Part shown: piece after piece, positions 1 to 8,783 of the stretch
Position numbering within the stretch: position 1 is the first letter of the stretch
Layout of the letters: every line of letters begins with the position of its first letter
NCBI RefSeq assembly: GCF_900538275.1
Contig: NZ_LR130778.1
Location: forward strand, 3,158,001 to 3,222,000
DNA from: Petrocella atlantisensis
Lineage (GTDB): Bacteria > Bacillota > Clostridia > Lachnospirales > Vallitaleaceae
Reading direction: 5' to 3'
Length of the DNA stretch: 64,000 bases
The notes under the pieces: generated by a model
Told to the model about the DNA's origin: nothing
Database searches by the model: none
Seen by the model: only the letters and a program-made list of their open reading frames with translations
Made by a program: the position numbers and the translations under genes

Positions 1-8
1 TCTATTCC

Positions 9-1280
9 TTGTATAGCAGAAGTAGGATGAGAAATTATATCTTCATTTACTTGATTGCAGTATTACCGTTTGCATTTTTTTCCGAGATTGATTTTGAAAA
101 AAAACTAATTTCCATTATTGCAACGGTTGTTGTTTTGACCATGGCCTACGTAAGAAGCATTTACGATGAGCATATTTACAATGCATATGCTGATACCAAT
201 CAATCCCAAAACATGTTGCTGATGAATGCGCAAGAGGCCTTTGCACTTCACCGGATGGTTCTAGATGACTTAGGTAACCCTGTAGATTATATCTACTTGG
301 CGGTTAATGCCGCTTTCGAGAAAATCACAGGTCTTAAGGAAGCAGATATTATTGGTAAAACGGTTCTAGAGGTGCTTCCGGATACTGAAAGTTACTGGAT
401 TGACATCTATGGAGAAGTGGCACTTGAGAGAACATCAAGGAGTGTGGTCAACTATTCAAAAGCATTTGATAAATATTATGAAGTAAGGGCCTATCCTACA
501 GAGCAGCATGAGTTTGCTGTATTGTTTATGGATGTAACAGAACGACTTCATAATGAAAATAAGCTGAAACATGCCATGAAACAGTCCGATAACGCTAATC
601 AGTTAAAAACCCAGTTCCTAAAAGATATTAACCATCGTTTGAGAACACCTCTTAACGGTATGATGGGGATGATGCAACTCATTGATATAAATGAAGTAGG
701 ACAGAATAACAGAGAGCTTTTTGAAGCCATGGTCCTTGAGATGAAACATACCAGAAATATCATCAATCAGATATCAAAATACATTGATATACAAGGGATG
801 GATTTTGAATATACTCACAACAATGTCTATAACTTAGTCGTAGATGAAGTGAAGAAATTTGATTTAGAAGGATTGGATATAAAAGTTGAACAGTCAGAGG
901 ATAAAGATTTAGAGATTTTTATTGAAAGAAAGGTACTTGTATCGGTACTCAGAGAACTGGTGGTTAATGCAAAAAATCATACTAAAAACAACAAAGTATT
1001 AATTAAGCTACAAAACCAACATAACCGAGAAAATCAGATAAGTAATATGAGAATAACCGTAACAGATTATGGTAAGGGGATTGAGAAAGACCGGCTGAAA
1101 TATATCTTTAATGAATTTTATCACCATGATTTCATTCATATATATAAGGAAAGTGATAGTATTAGCATACCCATGTGTAAGCAAATGTTACTATGCTGTG
1201 GTGGAGATTTGATTGTAGAGAGTGTTATGAACTATGGTACATCTTTTACAATGATTCTACCGGTTTATACCATTAGATAA
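9..1280 (+). CDS. PAS-containing sensor histidine kinase, probably degenerate; 5' end cut by the window edge
   Basis: The reading frame stays open to the left edge, so the TTG used here is only the first possible start and N-terminal membrane helices are probably missing. One hydrophobic segment is visible at about residues 31-48. A PAS domain follows (about 70-180), then a HisKA-like helix and a HATPase region. The H-box reads NHRLRTPLNG: His209 is present but the usual acidic residue after it is Arg210. The N-box (RELVVNAKNHT) and the DYGKGI box are present, but the glycine-rich G2 box that normally closes the ATP lid is absent. It sits 70 bp upstream of cheY in the same direction and may feed the chemosensory cluster or act as a binding partner rather than an active kinase. 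Confidence 0.75.
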   Translation: MYSRSRMRNYIFIYLIAVLPFAFFSEIDFEKKLISIIATVVVLTMAYVRSIYDEHIYNAYADTNQSQNMLLMNAQEAFALHRMVLDDLGNPVDYIYLAVNAAFEKITGLKEADIIGKTVLEVLPDTESYWIDIYGEVALERTSRSVVNYSKAFDKYYEVRAYPTEQHEFAVLFMDVTERLHNENKLKHAMKQSDNANQLKTQFLKDINHRLRTPLNGMMGMMQLIDINEVGQNNRELFEAMVLEMKHTRNIINQISKYIDIQGMDFEYTHNNVYNLVVDEVKKFDLEGLDIKVEQSEDKDLEIFIERKVLVSVLRELVVNAKNHTKNNKVLIKLQNQHNRENQISNMRITVTDYGKGIEKDRLKYIFNEFYHHDFIHIYKESDSISIPMCKQMLLCCGGDLIVESVMNYGTSFTMILPVYTIR

Positions 1281-1350
1281 AAGCAGATGGAACTGATAAT
1301 AAAATAACATAGAAATCAAAGATTCTTATTAGAAAAATGGAGGAAAAAAA

Positions 1351-1707
1351 ATGAGATTAATGATAGTAGATGATGCGTCGTTTATGCGGGTAGCCATTCG
1401 AAGGATGATTGAAAAAAAAGACTATGAGGTTGTGTGTGAGGCAGAGGATGGTCAACAGGCTGTAGAAAAATTCCAAAAGTACAGACCGGATATTATTACC
1501 ATGGATATTACCATGCCTAACTTATCCGGTATTGAGGCCCTAAAAGAGATCAAGAAGCTCAGCTCTACAGTTAAAGTAATCATGGTCTCAGCGATGGGTC
1601 AGGAAGCACTTATTAGAGAAGCAGTCATGCATGGTGCCAATTCATTTATTGTTAAGCCATTTAAAGAAGATAAGCTTATTGAAGTATTGGAGAGCTTAAA
1701 ATCATAA
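1351..1707 (+). CDS. cheY: Chemotaxis response regulator CheY
   Basis: This is a single receiver domain of 118 residues, the normal CheY length. Acidic pocket residues Asp7 and Asp8, phospho-acceptor Asp52 (in TMDITMP), Ser80 and Lys102 (in VKPF) are all in place. It would take phosphate from CheA and signal to an output such as a flagellar motor or another target. A strong GGAGG site precedes the ATG. It is the first gene of a tight run cheY-cheA-cheW-mcp-cheR-cheB-cheD, with 16 bp to cheA. Confidence 0.92.
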   Translation: MRLMIVDDASFMRVAIRRMIEKKDYEVVCEAEDGQQAVEKFQKYRPDIITMDITMPNLSGIEALKEIKKLSSTVKVIMVSAMGQEALIREAVMHGANSFIVKPFKEDKLIEVLESLKS

Positions 1708-1723
1708 ACAGGGGGAAGAACAG

Positions 1724-3823
1724 TTGAACAATTCATATATTGATGAACCGATGCTGGAAGCTTATGTCTATGAGACTTCACAGATTATAGAAACCCTAGA
1801 ACAACTGATGATTCAAAGTGAAAAAATAGGGACTTTTTCTATGGATGCGATTAATGAGATTTTTCGCTTTATGCATACCATTAAAGGGTCATCAGCTATG
1901 ATGATGTTTAATGAAATCAGTACTTTGGCCCATAAGATTGAAGATATATTTTACGTTATACGTGAAAATCAGGCTATAAGATACGATTTCTCCACACTGG
2001 TCGACTGCATTCTCGAGAGTATAGACTATTATAAAATTGAACTGATCAAAATCAGAAATGGAGAAACACCGGACGGCGACACCGCCAGTTTGACAGAAAA
2101 AGTCAATGATTACCTTGAGGTGCTTAAAGATGAAAACGGACTTGAGAAGATAAAGAAAGAAGTCGGGACAAAAACAGAAGCTGATCAAAAATATTACATT
2201 AGACCCAGTAATAAAGAAGATCAAGCAAAGTATTATAAAGCAAAGATTAGGTTCAAAAAAGACTGTGAGATGGAGAATATCAGAGCCTATACAGTTATAC
2301 ATAATATTGTGGATTTGGTTGAGGAAGTGCTTTATAAACCGAGTGATATCATCGATAATGACCAGACTATTGAAGATATAAGAACCAATGGGTTTTTAAT
2401 GGCCATAAGGTCAACCTCCAGTGAGGAAGACATTAAAAAATATCTTGAAAAAACTGTCTTTTTGGAAAGTTTGGATTTTGAAAAAGCAGAACTAGAGTGG
2501 TTCAAAGAATTTGAAGTCATTTATCAAGATCAAGAGATGTCAGAAGAGATCAAGATCCCGGAGACCTCAAAAAAGTACATAGAAAGTCAGAAAATAAAAA
2601 AAGAAAAAGAAGATACCAAGCAGGAAGTCACAGCGACAACAACCCAAAGCATTATTAGTGTAAACGTAGATAAACTGGACATGCTTATGGACATGGTGGG
2701 TGAACTTGTTATTGCAGAAGCGATGGTATCTCAGAATCCTGAAGTTGTGCGATTGGAGATTGAGAGTTTTGAAAAAGCGTCAAGACAGCTTCATAAAATA
2801 TCCAGTGAGCTTCAAGATATGGTTATGGCCATTCGAATGGTGGCATTGTCTACAACCTTTATGAAAATGCATCGTATCGTACGGGATATGACAAGAAAGC
2901 TGTCCAAAGATGTGGTTCTAGATGTATACGGAGAAGAAACTGAAGTGGATAAAAACATCATAGAAAAGATAGCAGATCCTTTGATGCATATTATTCGAAA
3001 TGCTATTGACCATGGTATTGAAGACGCCGAGGAACGTTTAACAAAAGGTAAGTCAAAGGAAGGTAGTATCATCCTTGAGGCAAAAAACTCAGGGAGTGAT
3101 GTTCTGATCATTATAAAAGATGACGGCAAAGGCTTAGACAAGCAAAAAATCTATGAGAAAGCTTATAATCTAGGCTTAATCTACCAATCCATAGAGGACA
3201 TGAACGATAAAGATATTTATCGTCTGATACTACACCCAGGCTTCTCCATGAAGGAACAAGTGACAGAGTTTTCTGGTAGAGGTGTCGGCATGGATGTGGT
3301 GGCAAAAAACATTGAAAGTATCGGCGGCTCTGTCATCGTAGATAGTGTTTTTGGTAAAGGGACAACCATTATTCTTAAAATACCATTAACCTTAGCCATT
3401 ATTGAGGGTATGAACATAAAAGTAGGAGAATCAAGGTTTACCATTCCTATTGTTTCTGTTAAGGAATCTTTTAGACCTGGAAATAAGGAAATCATAAAAG
3501 ATCCTGATGGTAACGAGATGATTATGGTTAGAGGTTTATGTTATCCGATTGTGAAGCTCTATGAGCACTACGGTCTAAAAACAGATGTCGATGACTATGA
3601 GAAAGGTATCTTGATTATGGTTGAAGAAGACGATCGTAGCTGTTGTCTATTTGCAGATGAATTACTAGGACAACAGCAGGTTGTGGTTAAGTCATTGCCA
3701 AACTATATCAGACGCTATAAGCAGGTTAAAGGCTTGGGTGGATGTACATTACTTGGTGATGGAAGCATCAGTCTGATACTGGATGTCGGCGAATTTGAAC
3801 TATCCAATGTACATGACAAATAA
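1724..3823 (+). CDS. cheA: Chemotaxis histidine kinase CheA
   Basis: CheA autophosphorylates in the receptor array and passes phosphate to CheY and CheB. Domains run in the expected order: P1 Hpt with His51 in HTIKGSS, a CheY-binding P2-like region at about 165-260, a charged linker, P3 dimerisation at about 310-385, the P4 ATPase with N-box (IIRNAIDHG, about 424-431), DDGKG (467-470) and GRGVGM (518-523), and a CheW-like P5 at about 560-690. The start is a TTG behind a GGGGGAAG ribosome site. No ATG fits better, and the following residues match a normal P1 start. Length (699) is usual for the family. Confidence 0.93.
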   Translation: MNNSYIDEPMLEAYVYETSQIIETLEQLMIQSEKIGTFSMDAINEIFRFMHTIKGSSAMMMFNEISTLAHKIEDIFYVIRENQAIRYDFSTLVDCILESIDYYKIELIKIRNGETPDGDTASLTEKVNDYLEVLKDENGLEKIKKEVGTKTEADQKYYIRPSNKEDQAKYYKAKIRFKKDCEMENIRAYTVIHNIVDLVEEVLYKPSDIIDNDQTIEDIRTNGFLMAIRSTSSEEDIKKYLEKTVFLESLDFEKAELEWFKEFEVIYQDQEMSEEIKIPETSKKYIESQKIKKEKEDTKQEVTATTTQSIISVNVDKLDMLMDMVGELVIAEAMVSQNPEVVRLEIESFEKASRQLHKISSELQDMVMAIRMVALSTTFMKMHRIVRDMTRKLSKDVVLDVYGEETEVDKNIIEKIADPLMHIIRNAIDHGIEDAEERLTKGKSKEGSIILEAKNSGSDVLIIIKDDGKGLDKQKIYEKAYNLGLIYQSIEDMNDKDIYRLILHPGFSMKEQVTEFSGRGVGMDVVAKNIESIGGSVIVDSVFGKGTTIILKIPLTLAIIEGMNIKVGESRFTIPIVSVKESFRPGNKEIIKDPDGNEMIMVRGLCYPIVKLYEHYGLKTDVDDYEKGILIMVEEDDRSCCLFADELLGQQQVVVKSLPNYIRRYKQVKGLGGCTLLGDGSISLILDVGEFELSNVHDK

Positions 3824-3841
3824 GGGGATGAAGGTGATAAG

Positions 3842-4339
3842 ATGAATGAAGACATGAATGGTTTATTAGAAGACCAAGAAGAAGATACACAGAAAGGCAA
3901 ATTCCTTACTTTCTCTCTTGGAGAAGAAAACTATGGGATTGACATCATGTATGTGACGGAAATCATCGGTATTCAACCCATTACGGTTGTGCCGGAATTG
4001 CCGAATTTTGTCAAAGGTATCATCAATTTAAGAGGTAAAATCATAGCGGTTATGGATGCTAGATTGAAGTTTAACAAGATGCCAAAAGACTATAATGACA
4101 GAACCTGTATCATTGTCATTGATATAGCACAATTATCCATTGGTATTATTGTTGACGCTGTCGCAGAAGTTATTAATATTGGTGATGATAATATTGTGCC
4201 ACCGCCCAATCTAAATTCGGGTGGGAGAAAATATATTAAGAGTGTAGGTAAAAGTGATGACAAAGTCATATTGATACTGGATTGTGAAAAACTATTGGAT
4301 GAGCAAGAAATAGACGAGCTAAAAAGCTCGAATGACTAG
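3842..4339 (+). CDS. cheW: Chemotaxis adaptor CheW
   Basis: A single CheW domain of 165 residues couples receptors to CheA. The stretch from KFLTFSLGEENYGIDI through FVKGIINLRGKIIAVMD is typical of the family and holds the receptor- and P5-contacting surface. An acidic N-terminal tail of about 18 residues precedes the domain. The ATG has an AAGGTGAT ribosome site, and the gene lies 18 bp after cheA and 13 bp before the receptor gene, consistent with co-translation. Confidence 0.92.
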   Translation: MNEDMNGLLEDQEEDTQKGKFLTFSLGEENYGIDIMYVTEIIGIQPITVVPELPNFVKGIINLRGKIIAVMDARLKFNKMPKDYNDRTCIIVIDIAQLSIGIIVDAVAEVINIGDDNIVPPPNLNSGGRKYIKSVGKSDDKVILILDCEKLLDEQEIDELKSSND

Positions 4340-4352
4340 GAGGATTTAAAAT

Positions 4353-6401
4353 ATGAAGTGGTATTATAACCTAAAAATAGGCGTCAAATTGATTATAGGT
4401 TTTGTTTTAGTAGCTGTTATAGCTGGCGCAATAGGTGTGGTTGGCTATATCGGTCTTAACGAAGTTGGAGTAGTTAGACTTCCTAGTGTTCAGTATCTAT
4501 TAGAAATCGAAAAAAGCTATATTGAAATTCAAGCACATGAAAACAATTTGTTGAATCCTAAACTAACATATGAAGAAAAACAAAAAAATTACCAGGAAAT
4601 TGAGATGAGTAAAGCTAATTTTAATAAGTACTGGGATTTGTTTCTAGAGTTACCGATGACAGAAGAAGAGGAAGCTAAATGGGCGCATATTGAGACTGGG
4701 TACGCTACATGGCTAGAAGGTCACGAACGATTTATGACATTGTCAAATCAAATAGATTCGCTTGGTATTGATAATCCCCAAGAAGTTAGCAAGGAAATAG
4801 CATTAAGACAAAGAGACCATATGAACTGGATATGGATGCTCTCCGAGTCCATAGAAAAAACTGTTGGATTTGAAGGTGGACTTGAAGCAGATGAATGTGC
4901 TTTAGGACATTGGCTTGGGTCATATGATACAAGAAGTGGAGAATTATCAAGTTTGATGGAAGAGATACAAATTCCCCATCAAAAAGTGCATGAAAGTGGC
5001 AAAACAATAAATGCAATAATAACAGGAGCAGCCGAAGATAAACAAGCCCAAGCTAGGAACATATACGATACTGTAACTGTAGTCAATATGGAAGCCACGC
5101 TAGATGTATTAGCTAGAATGTCAGAACTGGTTGGAACTTCAGATCGATTGTTTGATGAAATGTTGGTATTGGCTATGGGTGAAAATGAGACAAATGCTGG
5201 TAATCTAATGGTTAATTTGGAAGAAATGGTTGCACTAAATGTAACGATTGCTCATGATGCAGTGGTCAAATCGAATATGATGATTATTATGTTTACATTC
5301 ATAGGTGTTGCTATTTCTATATTACTTGGATGGTTTATATCTAACATTATCAAAAAGCCAATTAACAAAATGGTAATTGCAGCCAAAAGAATTGCAGATG
5401 GAGATCTGGATGTGGATATCCAAGTAGAGTCCAAGGATGAGATTGGCATACTAGCAGGCACATTCCTAAGAATGACAAATAACATTAATGAGGTTATGAC
5501 CAACATTAATTCTGCTTCTGAACAAGTGGCATCCGGATCTAGACAGGTATCAGATTCCAGCATGTCCTTGTCACAAGGCGCAACAGAACAAGCAAGTTCG
5601 GTAGAAGAATTAACAGCTTCCATTGAAGAGATTGCTGCTCAGACCAGACAAAATGCCGCCAATGCAGAAAAAGCTAAAGAAATATCCTCGTCTGCTCAAA
5701 AATATGCAGAAAAAGGGAACGCACAGATGGCAGGTATGGTCAAAGCTATGGAAGGCATCAATGATTCGTCTAATAATATATCCAAGATTATTAAAGTTAT
5801 AGATGATATAGCTTTCCAAACCAACATATTAGCTCTAAATGCTGCAGTTGAAGCGGCAAGAGCCGGTCAACACGGAAAAGGATTTGCCGTAGTGGCAGAA
5901 GAAGTCAGAAATCTAGCTGCCCGTTCAGCCAATGCAGCCAAAGAAACCACAGCAATGATTGAAGGTTCTATCAAAGAGGTAGAAGGTGGCACTAAGCTTG
6001 CCAATGAAACAGCAGAGGCATTGAACATGATTGTTGAAGGTGTATCAAAATCAGCAGAACTGGTTGGAGAGATTGCTGTGGCATCGAATGAGCAAGCCCT
6101 TGGTGTTGAACAGATTAATCAAGGCATCATGCAAATATCCGATGTGGTTCAAACCACAAGTGCGACAGCAGAGGAAACAGCTGCAGCCAGCGAAGAACTA
6201 TCCGGTCAAGCTGATATGCTTAAGTCACAAGTAGCTAACTTTAAGCTAAAGCACACTAAAGCCAAGTATAATCAAGACCATGAAGAAGTGCATCCAGATG
6301 TGCTAAAGATGCTGGAAGATATGAAGCATAATGAAGGTAGTGGACCCAAGAGGCAGAGCAAAAAAATATCTCTAAGTGATACAGATTTTGATAAATACTA
6401 G
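4353..6401 (+). CDS. Methyl-accepting chemotaxis protein with an extracytoplasmic CZB-like zinc-binding domain
   Basis: This is a transmembrane chemoreceptor of 682 residues. TM1 is at about 12-33 and TM2 at about 308-330, followed by HAMP (about 331-384), methylation helices and the signalling tip ([19 protein letters not shown], about 514-532). The sensor part between the two TMs is four-helix-like. It contains a segment resembling the chemoreceptor zinc-binding (CZB) domain: RDHMNW with His156, ECALGHWL with Cys182, and [11 protein letters not shown] with His209 and His213. That is the 3His/1Cys set of CZB domains. CZB domains are best known from cytoplasmic proteins, so the placement outside the membrane is unusual. 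No NWETF-type CheR tether is seen at the C-terminus. Confidence 0.9.
   Translation: MKWYYNLKIGVKLIIGFVLVAVIAGAIGVVGYIGLNEVGVVRLPSVQYLLEIEKSYIEIQAHENNLLNPKLTYEEKQKNYQEIEMSKANFNKYWDLFLELPMTEEEEAKWAHIETGYATWLEGHERFMTLSNQIDSLGIDNPQEVSKEIALRQRDHMNWIWMLSESIEKTVGFEGGLEADECALGHWLGSYDTRSGELSSLMEEIQIPHQKVHESGKTINAIITGAAEDKQAQARNIYDTVTVVNMEATLDVLARMSELVGTSDRLFDEMLVLAMGENETNAGNLMVNLEEMVALNVTIAHDAVVKSNMMIIMFTFIGVAISILLGWFISNIIKKPINKMVIAAKRIADGDLDVDIQVESKDEIGILAGTFLRMTNNINEVMTNINSASEQVASGSRQVSDSSMSLSQGATEQASSVEELTASIEEIAAQTRQNAANAEKAKEISSSAQKYAEKGNAQMAGMVKAMEGINDSSNNISKIIKVIDDIAFQTNILALNAAVEAARAGQHGKGFAVVAEEVRNLAARSANAAKETTAMIEGSIKEVEGGTKLANETAEALNMIVEGVSKSAELVGEIAVASNEQALGVEQINQGIMQISDVVQTTSATAEETAAASEELSGQADMLKSQVANFKLKHTKAKYNQDHEEVHPDVLKMLEDMKHNEGSGPKRQSKKISLSDTDFDKY
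4800..5030 (+). other. CZB-like domain inside the chemoreceptor sensor region
   Basis: The region encodes His156, Cys182, His209 and His213 in CZB-type spacing (H-x25-C-x26-H-x3-H). It lies between the two membrane segments and would therefore face outward. The call rests on motif reading, not on a profile search. Confidence 0.65.
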
Positions 6402-6415
6402 TCATTATTATTTGT

Positions 6416-6437
6416 GAAGGGAGACATGTCTCCCTTC
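6416..6437. repeat. Perfect 22-bp palindrome between the receptor gene and cheR
   Basis: The sequence is fully self-complementary with half-site GAAGGGAGACA. It lies 18 bp before the cheR ATG and is not followed by a T-tract. It could be a mRNA hairpin affecting cheR translation or transcript stability, or a protein binding site. Confidence 0.7.
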
Positions 6438-6454
6438 TATAAGTGGGTGTTGAG

Positions 6455-7270
6455 ATGATACAGATTACAGAAGATGAGTTTAGGCTCATTACAGACTTTA
6501 TTAAAGAGCATAGCGGTATTCATCTGAGAGATGAGAAAAAGGCAATGCTTGTTGGGCGACTGGGTAGTATTGTCAGAGACCATAATTTAAACAGCTTTAT
6601 GTCCTATTATCAGTTACTTAAGCATGACTCAGAAGGTAAAGAACTGAGTCGTTTGATTGATAAGATTACAACCAACCATACCTACTTTATGCGTGAACCG
6701 GAACATTTTAGTTTTCTCACCCAAGAAGTATTACCATATATGAATAGGACTATAAAAGACAAAGATCTACGGGTTTGGTGTGCTGCAGCATCATCAGGAG
6801 AAGAACCCTATACCCTGGCGATACTCCTAGCAGATTATTTTAAGAATCTTGCCGTATCATGGGATAAAAAATTACTGGCAACAGATCTCTCTTTAAGTGT
6901 ACTAGAAGAAGCCAAAAAAGGGATTTATACAAAAGAAAAACTAAGTGCCTTACCAAAAATCTGGGTACTTAATTATTTCGATAAAATCAATGACCAGCAG
7001 TATCAGGTTAAGGAAAGTCTAAAAAATGAAGTCATCTATCGAAGGTTCAACCTTCTTGAGCCTCAATTCCCTTTTAAGAAAAAGTTTCATATAATATTCT
7101 GCCGTAACGTTATGATTTACTTTGATCATAAGACAAAAGCGGAACTCATAAACAAATTATACGATGCCCTAGAACCTGGTGGCTATTTATTTATCGGACA
7201 TTCTGAATCTATAAGTAGGGAGACCACTAAGTTCAAGTATATTAAGCCGGCAGTCTATAGAAAAGTATAA
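6455..7270 (+). CDS. cheR: Chemoreceptor methyltransferase CheR
   Basis: CheR methylates receptor glutamates with S-adenosylmethionine for adaptation. The N-terminal helical domain (ITEDEFRLITDFIKEHSGI) and the SAM-binding domain (VWCAAASSGEEPYTLA, then IIFCRNVMIYFD) are both clear, and length is normal at 271 residues. The ATG is preferred over an in-frame GTG 12 bp upstream because only the ATG has a GGTG-like site at workable distance and it fits the family N-terminus. It is followed 13 bp later by cheB, completing the adaptation pair. Confidence 0.93.
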   Translation: MIQITEDEFRLITDFIKEHSGIHLRDEKKAMLVGRLGSIVRDHNLNSFMSYYQLLKHDSEGKELSRLIDKITTNHTYFMREPEHFSFLTQEVLPYMNRTIKDKDLRVWCAAASSGEEPYTLAILLADYFKNLAVSWDKKLLATDLSLSVLEEAKKGIYTKEKLSALPKIWVLNYFDKINDQQYQVKESLKNEVIYRRFNLLEPQFPFKKKFHIIFCRNVMIYFDHKTKAELINKLYDALEPGGYLFIGHSESISRETTKFKYIKPAVYRKV

Positions 7271-7283
7271 GGGGGTAAGTAGG

Positions 7284-8294
7284 ATGGCTATTAAAGTATT
7301 GATTGTTGACGACAGTCGCGTTTTTAGGGAAATACTATCAAGAGGTATCATGGTGGACCCTACGATAACAGTTGTTGCTACGGCTGTAGATCCTTATGAT
7401 GCAGTCGATAAGATTCTTGAGTTTGAACCGGATGTGGTTACGTGTGATATTGAGATGCCTAAGATGAACGGTATAGAATTTATCAAGCGCTTGATGCCCC
7501 AGTATCCTGTTCCGGTTATTGTTGTGAGTGCTGTAAGCAATAAAGTCTTTGATGCTATGAATGCAGGTGCTGTTGAATTTGTTTCCAAGCCAAGCGCTCA
7601 GTCACCGGAAAGTGTTCAAGACTTTATATTGGCGGTAATTAACAAGATCAAAGCAGCATTTAACGCTACGGTTATAATTGACGAAAAGCCGATTAACATA
7701 GAAAAGAACCGACATCAAGTTATTAAACAATTTGACTTAATCGGGATTGGTGCTTCTACCGGTGGTACGGAAGCCATATTCAAGTTACTTAAACAATTAC
7801 CTGAGGAATTACCGGGCATCGTAGTAGTACAGCATATACCACCGATTTTTTCAGCAATGTATGCTGAACGGTTGAATCAACAAACGCACTTTACGGTGAA
7901 AGAAGCAGCAAACAATGATATCATTAAGAGAAACCATGTATATGTAGCACCAGGTGATCAACATGTACAAGTTAGAAAAGTGGATGGTACTTACGTTCTT
8001 AGGGTGTTTGCCGGTAATAAGGTTAGTGGGCACTGTCCCTCAGTGGATGTATTGTTTTCATCTATGGCCGAGGAAGCTAAGGAAAGAGCTATGGGTGTTC
8101 TGTTAACCGGAATGGGTTATGATGGTGCAAAAGGTATAACAACTATGAAAAGGAAGGGTGCCATCACCATTGGTCAAGACGAAGCTTCAAGTGTGGTCTA
8201 TGGCATGCCTAAAGTAGCCTATGAATTAAATGGCATAACAAAGCAGACGTCTTTAGATCTAATGGGTCATTATATGATGAAATACTTGAGGTGA
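7284..8294 (+). CDS. cheB: Chemoreceptor methylesterase/deamidase CheB
   Basis: CheB removes methyl groups from receptors when phosphorylated by CheA. The N-terminal receiver has Asp55 (TCDIEMPKMNG). After a linker (about 125-150) comes the methylesterase domain with the catalytic triad Ser158 (GASTGGT), His184 (VVQHIPP) and Asp280 (TGMGYDGAKG). Length (336) is slightly below the usual 340-350. The ATG is preceded by AGGGGGTAAG. It is 3 bp from cheD, so the two are probably translationally coupled. Confidence 0.94.
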   Translation: MAIKVLIVDDSRVFREILSRGIMVDPTITVVATAVDPYDAVDKILEFEPDVVTCDIEMPKMNGIEFIKRLMPQYPVPVIVVSAVSNKVFDAMNAGAVEFVSKPSAQSPESVQDFILAVINKIKAAFNATVIIDEKPINIEKNRHQVIKQFDLIGIGASTGGTEAIFKLLKQLPEELPGIVVVQHIPPIFSAMYAERLNQQTHFTVKEAANNDIIKRNHVYVAPGDQHVQVRKVDGTYVLRVFAGNKVSGHCPSVDVLFSSMAEEAKERAMGVLLTGMGYDGAKGITTMKRKGAITIGQDEASSVVYGMPKVAYELNGITKQTSLDLMGHYMMKYLR

Positions 8295-8297
8295 CTT

Positions 8298-8774
8298 ATG
8301 TTAAATGTGGGTATTGGTGAATATAGAGTATCTAATAATCAAAGTGAGATTATGATAACACATGCGCTTGGTTCCTGTGTTGCACTTATTATCCATTGCA
8401 ATCATACAAATCATACAGCGATGGCCCATATAGTCCTACCGGAAAATTCAAGTATAAGAAATAGGGCTCTATACAAGATGAAGCCGGGTTATTTTGCGTC
8501 AGATATTGTACCGGTAATGGTAAACTATTTTCTGAATGAATTAGGTTGTAAGAAAAGTCAATTAGAAGTGCATCTTATTGGCGGAGCAGTATCCGGTCTG
8601 CCGACGGATCAATTTTTAGTCGGACAAAAAAACAAAGCAATGGTTAGACATTTGGTCAGTACTTATGGATTAAAAATTGATGATTCAGAAACAGGCAAGC
8701 GTTATAGCCGAACCGTTACAGTTAAGGTATCAAACGGCCATATTCATGTTAAACGGCAAAATATGATATTATAG
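8298..8774 (+). CDS. cheD: Chemoreceptor glutamine deamidase CheD
   Basis: CheD deamidates receptor glutamines and, in CheC systems, regulates CheC. The signature THALGSCVALII carries the catalytic Cys27, and AMAHIVLPEN carries His44. The later segment VHLIGGAVSGLP is also typical of the family. Length is 158 residues, normal. There is no cheC in the window, so CheD may act here only as a receptor-modifying enzyme. The gene's TAG stop contributes to the ribosome site of the following hybrid kinase. Confidence 0.9.
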   Translation: MLNVGIGEYRVSNNQSEIMITHALGSCVALIIHCNHTNHTAMAHIVLPENSSIRNRALYKMKPGYFASDIVPVMVNYFLNELGCKKSQLEVHLIGGAVSGLPTDQFLVGQKNKAMVRHLVSTYGLKIDDSETGKRYSRTVTVKVSNGHIHVKRQNMIL

Positions 8775-8783
8775 GTGATAAAT

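Noticed and set aside
8775-8783. GTG start for the hybrid kinase directly after the cheD stop
   Set aside because: The ribosome site AGGTGAT is correctly spaced only for the ATG nine bases further on.
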